Assembly (NCBI GenBank): GCA_008931825.1 | Contig: QXVZ01034699.1 | Location: 1-64,000 of the forward strand | Direction of reading: 5' to 3' | From: Phallusia fumigata | Lineage: Eukaryota; Chordata; Ascidiacea; Phlebobranchia; Ascidiidae | Length of the DNA: 64,000 nucleotides | Shown: positions 36,901 through 48,900 of the stretch, piece by piece | Numbering within the stretch: position 1 is the first letter of the stretch | Layout: each line of letters opens with the position of its first letter | Notes under the pieces: model-generated | Seen by the model: only the letters and a program-made list of their open reading frames with translations | What the model was told of the DNA's origin: nothing | Databases searched by the model: none | Translations under genes and position numbers: made by a program

Positions 36901-39900
36901 ACCACGTTGAATGGAACTTCTATTATACTGGGAATTAGATCGTCATGACCTACAAAGCATTAAGGTTTCATTAAATATATACTCCAATGGTATGCAACCT
37001 CTTTGTATGTGTGTGTTTGTGGTTTCTACAGATTAAGAGGATCTTAAAAAGGGTGGAACCTACTGCATATATTATTTTTGTTTGTTAGTTGCTTGTATCT
37101 ACATTTTACCCATTTTGCCCAAGCGCCAAAATTAAGTGTTAAGTTAACATGTGTTTAAATAAGCAAATGAAAATAGCAATAAATGGCCAGCATAGGGAAT
37201 TCCCCTCATTGGGGGTCAGCAGCAGAGTTGGATCATTTACAATTAGTAATTCAGGTGAATGTAATTTATTACAGTTTTTGGTGTAATTGTAATTCAAACT
37301 TTTTGACTTTGTGTAATTGTAATTTGCTCACACTTTTACCTAATTATGTCTCAAATTACTTTTTTGCAAGATACCTTTGCTACAGATTTTATGCATCATT
37401 TTGGAAGCGTGGCTATACATTTTAGAAATATCGACTTGGTTATTGTGTAAAAAAACAATGTGTTAAAATAGAAAATTTATGACATGTAATTGTAATTTGC
37501 AATCAATTACAAGTCTCGGAATAATTGTAATTTAAATTCATATTTCTAAGGACAGAGTAATTGTAATTGTAATGTAATTCAAAAATTTGACAAATAGTTG
37601 TAATTGTAATTTGACTAAAATCATGTAATTGATCAAACTCTGGTCAGCAGCGAAAGTATTAAGCATTTAAGATACCATTAGGCAAATCACTGTCTGATTC
37701 ATGGTCAGTGTCACAATCCAAAGTAAAAACATCTTCACGGGGAGGGTCGTGTGGTTTTTCAAGCTTGTCTGGAATCTGAGAAAGATTCAGTAAAAGAATA
37801 AACAATACAATAACTTTTTATCCAGGCAAACTACCAAACTGTTGACTAACCAAGGCAAGAAGCCAAGAAATTAATAAAGAATATGTCAAAGAAAGATTGT
37901 TTGGTTGATCAACAGGATTTAGTCGATGGCCAGATGTAGATCTGTTGTATACAATGCAACCAGGTGAAACCATATGAAAGGTCAGAAGAACCATTTTTTG
38001 AGTACACTGTGAATTAACAGTGTTGGGAATTGTGTCAATCTCATTGCTGAAGGTGGCTTCCTGAAAAAAAATCGATGCACTATTTATTACATATCTTAAA
38101 GCTTACAATCCATGCAGAATGGAATCCGAATTTGCGGTATATATTGATGTATTTGGAACTAATAAACAAGCGTGTTCAATTTATCTGCACATAAAATGTA
38201 ACTGTCATTGTTTAGACGATAGAAGAGAAATTACCCAAGGTTACAGGAGATGTAATAGAAAGCATGGGGTACTAAATTAGACAAAAAAGTCCTTTAATGT
38301 TGTTTTATAGCTTGCAATTTTGTTACTTGTTGAGACTATTTTACTTCGATCATGCTAACCTACAATCATATTAAAACTTACAGTTATTTGACAATAACAG
38401 TTCTCAGTACAGAATTTTTTTTCACAATGGATTTTGAATACAATATATCTTACTCGATCATAGAGAAAAGGAAACATGTTTTTTTCAATATGATCCTTGT
38501 TTTCTTGATGTATATTTTCTAGCAATGCACAGAATTTTGTCCTATTCTCAAAGGGAACAGCTGGAACCATTGCTGCTGATTTTATGGTCAATGTGCTTGA
38601 TCCATTCAAAGGCGGCTATAAAATACAATTTTTGTTATTGGTCACTACGAAAATACCCTGCAGATTATTACACATATTGATTTACATGACATTTTTTGAA
38701 TTAATAAAGATAAGCAACTACTAGAGGATTATAATTCTTGATATTTCCATTGCACATGTGTTACACCCCTTCAAATGATATGGGTATACAGACAAATCCG
38801 GTAATCGCATGACCAGCTTGCCAAGGTTTTTTAAGCAATTAAACAGATTTAGCAATTATCTCTAATCAGTATAAAAAGTCCACATTGTTGATAAATGTGC
38901 TAATTTACACTTCCCTTAGCTGAAATAATACAGCTGTGACGCTCAGCTTTGGTAACAGTGATGCTTTCTCTTATGTGCAGCTATGTGTGTATCAAAAGGA
39001 ATAAAAATGCTTCAAGTGGAGTATTTTTTCAGTGCATGTCTAAGAAACAATTCTATTTGTTTCCACACAGATTTGTGCAACTGACCGAGTCGAATTTATA
39101 AAATATAGTCAACCTATGTTAAACAAAGGTCTTCTACAAATTCTGTTTGGCCCTCAAGTAATGAAGGTTGCACATCATGTTCTGACAAATGATAGTCTAC
39201 AGTTTACAATCCCAGTGCAATAAAACTGATCATGCGATTACCCAGTATGCATAAACCGAATTCGCCCATACATTTTATACCTGCATTACATTGGGTTTCT
39301 ACTTATCATAATANGGTTACAGGAGATGTAATAGAAAGCATGGGGTACTAAATTAGACAAAAAAGTCCTTTAATGTTGTTTTATAGCTTGCAATTTTGTT
39401 ACTTGTTGAGACTATTTTACTTCGATCATGCTAACCTACAATCATATTAAAACTTACAGTTATTTGACAATAACAGTTCTCAGTACAGAATTTTTTTTCA
39501 CAATGGATTTTGAATACAATATATCTTACTCGATCATAGAGAAAAGGAAACATGTTTTTTTCAATATGATCCTTGTTTTCTTGATGTATATTTTCTAGCA
39601 ATGCACAGAATTTTGTCCTATTCTCAAAGGGAACCGCTGGAACCATTGCTGCTGATTTTATGGTCAATGTGCTTGATCCATTCAAAGGCGGCTATAAAAT
39701 ACAATTTTTAAACTGTTATTGGTCACTACGAAAATACCCTGCAGATTATTACACATATTAATTAAGCAACTACTAGAGGATTATAATTCTTGATATTTCC
39801 ATTGCACATGTGTTACACCCCCTCAAATGATATGGGTATACAGACAAATCTGGTAATCGCATGACCAGCTTGCCAAGGTTTTTTAAGCAATTATCTCTAA

Positions 39901-42900
39901 TCAGTATAAAAAGTCCATGCTGTTGATAAATGTGCTAATTTACACTTTCCTTAGCTGAAATAATACAGCTGTGACGCTCAGCTTTGGTAACAGTGATGCT
40001 TTCTGTTATGTGTAGCTATGTGTGTATCAAAAAGAATAAAAATGCTTCAAATGGAGTATTTTTTCAGTGCATGTCTAAGAAACAACTCTATTTGTTTCCA
40101 CACAGATTTGTGCAACTGACTGAGTCGAATTTATAAATATAGTCAACCTATGTTAAACAAAGGTCCTCTGGAAATTCTGTTTGGCCCTCAAGTAATGAAG
40201 GTTGCACACCATGTTCTGACAAATGATAGTCTACAGTTTACAATCCCAGTGCAATACATTTTATACCTGCATTACATTGGGTTTCTACTTATCCTAATAT
40301 TTCATAATGTCATTGCTTCTATAAGCATAAATGTTTGGGTTCCCCCACACATACAAAGCAGTATTACTAAGGCATTCTGTGTTTTAGGTTGGGAACAAAA
40401 AATTAATACAAGGGAAAAATACAATTTCCAATTAAACCAAATTACCTGTAACGTCATACCAATGATGTCAAAACCAAGATTTGAACACTATAGCCTTAGC
40501 CACACTAATCAATAAAGTAACTTCATGTTTCTAAAATAAATTGTGTTATTCCCAACTGTCTTACACACAACTTAATATGTGTCCCCTTCATGGAAGGGGA
40601 CCAACAATTATTGTCTGATAAACCCCAGTGATATCTGCTTTTTAAATGACGCAGTGGTCTAATACCATCGTATTGCATGGCTCCTAACCCGTCAATCACT
40701 TTCTTTGTGTTGCACCATTCTGCGTTCAGGGTACAACAACATTGCACATTTTCTGATCAATAGACAGAAAAATGAAACAAAGTTGAGAAGGAACCCATAA
40801 TAGCATTCTTAGGCCTACTTGTTTTCTTTGGTTTTGCACAATGTTGTGCCTGCTTCCACTTGATATGGCTTGTCTTGGAATCTTGACCTCATTTTCTGCT
40901 AAAATAATTATTTTTTTAACCTGTCCTATAATATTATCCAAAAGTACTTACCAAATTTCTTTTGCTCAGCTACGTTTTCAGCAGCAGTAGTTAAGTCTTT
41001 TCGGGAAATGTTCAAAATTTCTGTGGCATATTTTTTCTTATCCTCTGCATTGTACCTGTATCAAAAGTTTGCTATAAATATTTTGTAACATAAACTTTGT
41101 TACAAAGCAAAAAACTGTTTTTAAGTCAAAAGTTTACTTTTTATTTTAGAGTTTAATTTAAACGATTTAAACAAATATTCTAAAAGTAGCAGCACCGTGT
41201 TGAAAAGGATTCTTCAGTTTGCACACACATAGTTGTTGCCGGTGGGGTTTTGTTTTCTGGTAAAACTAGCTGCTTATTTCGGAAAATATATGTGGTGTCA
41301 GACGAATCTAAAAAAATTATTTGGTAAAAAAGAAATGGTAAATTTTTTTGGTAAATTAGCAAGTTTATAACGTATGCCATGAAAAATTAGTTGCAGACAG
41401 CACCAGACTATGGTTGGGACCCCAGAAAAGCCTTATCTGGGAATCACCCCTTTTAAACCTGATCCCCAGATTATTTTAATTAAAATCCAGGGATTTTAAT
41501 AATATACCTAACATGCAGAGGTTGTGCGATTTGCTTAATTTTGAAAGAATTTGTTCAAAATATTCTAACACAATAATGTAATAATACTGAAGATAGTCAA
41601 CTAGTGTGTAAATGAGGTGTGTTGTGCAGCAGGAGAGTGCCTGGGCTCCTCTGTCACCCTAACAAATCATGGTTTATTGCGGTAGAGAAAAGGGAAAGAG
41701 TAGTGGGTTTATGCATGGAGCTCTAACACCTCCAGCAAAGCCCAGCACCTATAAAATTGCCATTACACTGCTGGTGTAAAGTTTTGTTTATGTGTGCGTT
41801 TAAACAAGGATGGCACTATGGTACATTAAAAAGCATGATATGGCACGGTACAGTATGCCATTCGCAATGGGGTATGTGGTATTATACCACACCACCATTG
41901 TTGGTCATGGTACACAGCAAAAGTCGGTAAAAGGTATGGTACACTCAATTTATATTTTGTATGTACAACTAAATACTGAACATCCTGACGTTTAAGGAAC
42001 AGCCATCAAATTTTTTTATTACAGATTTATTTTGAGGTCAGAAAAACACGTCTAGCACACTGCAATGTCGGTGATATTGCATTTTTAATTTTTTCCAGGA
42101 TTGGAAGCTAAAATCCCAGTAAATCCTGATTCCAGGAATACCAATTCGGTCTTGAAGTCACAACCCTACACCAAACCTTAATTTCTAACCTTGTTGCCCA
42201 ACATTCGCAGGTAAACCCTGTAGCCACACAGATAAATACGTTGATTTGCAGGTGCACTGTACCAACGTACCACCATCCTTGATTCATTTTATCCCTATAG
42301 TTAATAGCTTCTTTTTGCTTTATTCATTGCAGATTTATGTTTCTATTTTTGTCTTTTCAATATTGTTAAGAATAATTAAATAGTCATGTGCTATGAAGCT
42401 TTTGCAATATTTCATTCCTGAAATGCAAAAATAGTAATTTTATAAAATCCCTTGATTTTTACTGGGAATCCGAAAAATCACTAAACTTTTCCCGGAATCC
42501 TAGGATTAGAAAGTGTTTTAAATGACAATCCCTAATTAAAGCACTGATAGACTAACATGTTAAGTGTAACAAAAACAATACCTGTCTGAGGTTCCTCTGC
42601 AAACAAGACTGTAGATTTTCCATGAGGTGTCGCTGTTGTCTCAGATTGAATTTCATTGCCAGAACATGAACAGGGTTTCTTCAACCTTTGACTTGCATAC
42701 AGTCCGTTTGGTGTTTCAGTGTTACAATTTAAACCATTTACAATTGTTTTCATGGAAGACTCATCTGTTTTTTCATTCTCTAGGGTTAGATTGTTATTTG
42801 GATTTTCTTGTGATTGCGAATTGCCATTCACTGCACTTGTATCACACAGCTTTTTTCTGTCCTTGATCATTTTTAAAGTAATTTCACGTAACTGTTGTTT

Positions 42901-45900
42901 TGTGTCTTCGCTGTTCAAATCGTTTAAGTTCCCACAAAAATTTTTTAAACAATTTAAATTGGTAGCTGATGACTGGACATTATGAGAATGTTTATAAACC
43001 AAGTCTTCAACAGCAGGTTTGTCCTCTATGAGTGCAGTTTTGGTTGAGCATTTTTTTGTTGAAACAAAGGAAGTGCTTTTAAACCTGCCAAAATTTGCAG
43101 CACAAAATGCAATAATTGATTTTGAAATTAATTTATTACAAAATACCAAAATAAAATAGTTGCACCTAGTTCTCATGGCTTTCCATTGCTCAAAATCGTC
43201 CTCAGAATCATCACTCTCTATTTCTTGTTCTGTCATCATGTTTGCAGTGTTGGATCTAAGATATCACATATTAATTATCACATAAAAGAGTTGCCAATCC
43301 TGTTTACAAATTAGAAATACCTGCTGAATGTAGAATGTGAGTTTGTGTCTATTGACGAGGTTGAAGTTCCAGTGCTGACTGTGGTATTTTTTTTGTTCAC
43401 ATTCTTGGATTTGTTCTGTTAAAAAGCAACATTACATTTTAGTGTTGATTCATTTATCATATGGCAATTTCACAACATTCAGCATCCACCATCTTCACTT
43501 TAATAATTTGTTTTTGTCAACGTGTTTGTTTCGTGTTAAGTTCAGGGAGGGCATAGAATTGGTTTTGATCTTTTCTATCCAAACTGCCTGTTACACAATG
43601 ATTAACAAACAAATACAACTAGAAAGGTGGCTTATACCATATTGCCATTCCATACACACTACAACACTATTAAAAAGGAAATGTTTTATCTAATATATTA
43701 TATCAGACACCACAGTAACTGTTGGGGCTTTATGGTTAACACAGCAACCAATGCACTATAATAATATGTTATACAACCTGTCCAAGTTTACTTTGGACTT
43801 TGTTTAATAAATTGACCCCCTCTGATGGTTAGCGGGGTAACTGTCAGGACTACAGGGTCAACTAAAGAAATCAATACTGCACAGTGGTATGTTTACCAAA
43901 CTATCTAAATGTCATCTATTTCTGTCGTTGTTTGATAGTTTTAACTATTTTGGTGGCTAGATGGAGGGAAACTGTTGGGTTGGGTTAAGCAAAGGAATCA
44001 ATAAACCAATAAAATTGTATCTAATTCGAACAGTGCTTACTAATTTGACTCATTTACGGGGCTGACAGGTAAGACTGGGTCTCTAAAGTCAAACAAATNG
44101 GAATCAATAAACCAATAAAATTGTATCTAATTCGAACAGTGCTTACTAATTTGACTCATTTACGGGGCTGACAGGTAAGACTGGGTCTCTAAAGTCAAAC
44201 AAATCATAATGATTCCAATGTGAAACATATTAAAATTTCATTTCTTTCAGACGAAAATCTTCCAGGTAATCGCATAACGCTTAATTGCATAATCCGGTTA
44301 TTCGAATAAAATTCAAACGATTTATTCAGTAAACCGGAACGTAGGTTGCATACATAAGTCGCACAGTCCGGTGTTTCTCTTAAAATATGTAAAGCATAAA
44401 TTATATAAGAAGAGATGATGCTATTGTTTTCAAGACAGCCAGTGAATGCAGTACCACGTTTTTAGCTTATTTTGACACACTGTGTGATCCCTGACAACAA
44501 TGACTTTAATTGTTAATGAACAACAGGTAACTTAGCAAAGTATTTGTATCATCATTTTACTTTTTTTAAAACCAGTTCTTAACTTGAGAAGTTTTTTAGG
44601 TTTCGAAAGGCTAGAAGGTAANAACAGTGCTTACTAATTTGATTCATTTACGAGGCTGACAGGTAAGACTGGGTCTCTAAGGTCAAACAAATCATAATGA
44701 CTCCAATGTGAAACATATTAAAATTTCATTTCTTTCAGACGAAAATCTTCCAGGTAATCGCATAACGCTTAATTGCATAATCCGGTTATTCGAATAAAAT
44801 TCAAACAGTTTATTCAGTAAACCGGAACATGGGTTGCATACATAAGTTGCACAGTCCGATGTTTCTCTTAAAATATGTGAAGCATAAATTATATAAGAAG
44901 AGATGATGCTATTGTTTTCAAGACAGCCACTGAATGCAGTACCACGTTTTTAGCTTATTTTGACACACTGTGTGATCCCTGGCAACAATGACTTTAATTG
45001 TTAATGAACAACAGGTAACTTAGCAAAGTATTTGTATCATCATTTTACTTTTTTTAAAACCAGTTCTTATCTTGAGAAGTTTTTTAGGTTTCGAAAGGCT
45101 AGAAGGTAAATTACAATAAAGTAAATCGAGAACGTAAATGGAAACGAAGAACGTGATGGACACAAATTTGCGAGCAGTGTGTGTCCATGTGTGGAATATG
45201 TGTATATTTTTAACCTTTCTCGACACACACATGACCAAATGCCTGGCGGATTGGAAATGTGATGCCATGTTCCGTGTTGTGGTGTGAACTTTGACCCAGG
45301 TTTAGAAAAATGAAATATTTCATGATGGAAATGGTGGTGTGCATAGGCGTCGATTTTTTAGCGTTTTGTAAAACATTAGGAGTGACAATTGGTTTTAAAA
45401 ACACGCAGCAGCAATTACGCCACAAAGCATGTTGACGTAATGAGATGCTTGTGGAAATGCGAAAACACATTAAATGCAGTTTTTCTGCAAGGTAAATGAC
45501 GCGAATTCCGCTTTGTTTTTACACCGACAAACGTGTCCAACAGCAAGAGTCTGCGTTATCCCAACACACGTGACAGCTACCATAACACTTCCTTGGTAGG
45601 TTATTTACTACAAGCCCAACTAAACTGGTACACTGGCGATCAAACTACATTAACATGCGGTTGAGGCACACGTGGGAGCAAAACAAAGTTAGTGCTGTGG
45701 CACGGGTATTTACGCGCTAAGTCTCTTGGGCCTGAACACGTTGTAAAACGATGATTCTCTTATAAGACTATCCAAAGTTACAAATGCATTGCGGTTCGCC
45801 ATATGCATGAAAATTTGTGTTCGGACAAATGTAGCTACAAGGTCTTTAGGTCGTTTAGTTTTGAATCTACATTGCTGCTCTTGCATACTGCTTTGTTGCA

Positions 45901-48900
45901 GCTTAACACACTCACTTTGGTAAGCGTTGCGTCAAATATTGCAGTTGCTTCTGATCATTTCTGCTATCTCTGGTATATAGCGGATTCAGTACGTACAACG
46001 TTATGTACAAAACTCGCGATCTTAGTAATAACCGACGTATTTTTGTTAACTGTACCGAATAAACGCGTTGTACATATATAACACGTTTTCACTCAGAAGT
46101 TGCAGGGTGATTCAAGCACAAAACGCACCTCAATTTCTACATTGTTCATTTAAAATTTGCTGTTACGTAACAATGCCGATTCTTACTGTTGTGCTGCAAC
46201 AACTGCTGTATTGTGTAACNTCATTTAAAATTTGCTGTTACGTAACAATGCCGATTCTTTCTGTTGTGCTGCAACAACTGCTGTTATGTGTAACACACCA
46301 CGAGACACTTGTGTTTGTCGTGATTGTGACGGTGAATAGCACAAACAACCGGTTTAAACTAGTTCAACGCATAGTAAAGTATGTGCCTGTGTGGCTTTTC
46401 CGACATTATTTAAACGAAAACCAGGGGTGACAATACATATATTGTCACCCCTGGTTTTTTGTGAGGGTGAAATGTCATCCCGGTCACCCCTAAATCGACG
46501 CCTATGGTGGTGTGGGCACATGTTGTACAGTTTTACTGAGAACGCATCTCTGTTGCCATATCTGTGCACCATAGCAACATTCTTTCTGTTCAGTTAGCAC
46601 TTCTGTTGACAATGTTTGCTATTTATAGTGATTCCGGATAATTGCATAAAAACGCACGGCAAATTGGCTATATGATTAACCGGATTCGCCTGTGTTGGGT
46701 CAATATGTACCCATTTAGGAAGAGGACCTGTGATTATTCACAATTTGTTGTTGAAATATAACATACAATTTTAATTTCAGTACTTAACAATTGAATCTTT
46801 TAAGGCCCCCTGATGTTTAAATTGATAACAAAATTGATAACAATAGAACTTTTTGACAACATTTAAACTTTTTGAAAAAATCACCTGGAATTTTTGAGTA
46901 AGTGGTGCCTTTGATCGAAGGTCCAAAAATATTGTTGTTGGTTCAGAACACCTTAATTCTAAATAAAGGCAAATTTATTATAGTATTTTTTTTCACAAAT
47001 AGTTTATTAGCAAACAAACCAACTCACCAGAAACTAAAAGGTTGGTTGTCATTTGTTTCTGCTTCATTACATATTCTAAAAATAACACTTTTTAGCAAAA
47101 CGTCACAATACCTAACAAAATGTACAAACCATCATTTTTTAATGGCAAATTATGTATAGAATCTAGGTGCTCCTGGTTTTTTCTTTGTTCACTAGATTGG
47201 TCTAGGCTTAAATTAACCAATTGATTCATCAGAACCTCTGGTTCCAGCATTGATTGAGTAATGTTCTCTAATTGGGGAAAAACACACACAGTAATAAATT
47301 GGATACCATAGTGAAAATGCATATGTATACCTTTATCATGACAATTTTGTAAATTGCCGACGCATGTGGAGAAATTGCTCAACACATCATCTAGGTTATA
47401 TGTATCCAATGTCTGCATCATAACAAGAAAACACTTTAATCACAACATCTACCTTAGCCAAATGGTTTCTGGAAACTTTTGAGCATACTGTGGTACTTTG
47501 TATGATCTAACTTTCATGCTAAGATAAAATACTTAACAGGTAATTAGAGACCTGGAGTGAGAGTGTGGGTGTTGTATCATTTACTGCAGAATTATTTGCA
47601 CAATTTATCTCATCATTTGATATGGGAACTGCATCATCTAATTTAGAGACCGGTGCTTCATAGATGGGAAATTCTTCATCTGTTAAAATGCATAAAATAG
47701 GTGTAACAAAGTGTTGTACAATCAATATACACCAGCCAGTTTTTTGAGTAAATAGATTAACAGTTGCCAAGTTTAATTCTAAACGCACCTATGTCAACAT
47801 ATGTTCGAGATGGGGCTTGGCATTTAAGACGTTGAAATAGGAGCAATCGGCTATGGGATGTCTCTAAAAATAACCAGGCACATATGACTTGAAACGAACA
47901 ATTTCAAAAACGACAGACAAGCTATTTTTCATTCATTGGAGTTTATGATTGAAAGTAAACAACACAATAGTGTAGCATTGCTGTCAGGAAAATACAAAAC
48001 ATACAATTGGATTACTAGATTATAACACATTGTGTTGTCACAAGCATTTTCAATATATTTCATGTTTTTGATTTTTATTTAATATTAGAGTTGTGATTAT
48101 AACATTACCTAATGAAAACAGAATGACATATGCCTATGTCCCAATCTACAAACTTTAGTTGGCTAAATGGTAAGAACAATCTGCAAGGGTGAAAAAAGGA
48201 AAAACCAAACAAATGGAGGGAAAAAATTGTGTGTCTTAAGGATCATTAAAAAAGAAGGGAGCTTTGATGTGAGTAGAAAAAAATTTTGGGTTATGAGTGT
48301 ATGCCTTGCTGTCAATTTAAGCTGCATTTACTATACAATGTTTTAATATACCTTCATTTTCTTTTTTCTTTTCGTTGCAGTTCGAAAATGAACCAGCTGA
48401 TTTGATTCCATTCAAGTTGACTTGATTTCTTTGAAAAATGCCTTGCTCTCCATCACTTTCTTCATTAGTAGTGCTTACCTAATATAATATGCAACTAAGT
48501 TTATTCTGTTCTAATGTATTTCTCTTAAATGAAACAATTTTGTGCAGAATCCGTGTCAATTAAAAGACTTTAGTCCTAAAATCATGATTGAATTTGATTA
48601 ATCTTTCAACATCACCTGGTGGAAACTGTTTGTGTGTGAAAAGTAAGATATTTTCCAATTTTATGAGTAAAAACTAGATTGACTTTCAACATATTGCCAC
48701 TCCATATACACTATCACACAATTTATAAAGGATATAATATTGACTACATTATTTTACTTTGGGTCCCATAGTTACATAAGTTTTCAATGGCATGATTGTT
48801 TCTAAAGGCAGAACTAAACAGGCCCCCCACACATGCAAACTTAAAGATTATGCAAAATCTAGATACATGTTTGAATTGTAGCTGAAATTTCAAATAAGTT

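Noticed and set aside
42627-42985. Plus-strand open frames of 79-88 codons
   Set aside because: They are antisense shadows of the 503-bp NDPK-gene exon 42582-43084, which has better phase and neighbours.
44250-46700. Words such as GGTAATCGCATAA, ATTGCATAATCCGG and AACCGGATTCGCCTG that look like pogo/Tigger-type ends
   Set aside because: Suggestive (also near 8740 and 38800), but the ends could not be paired and no TA duplication was seen, so no element was called.
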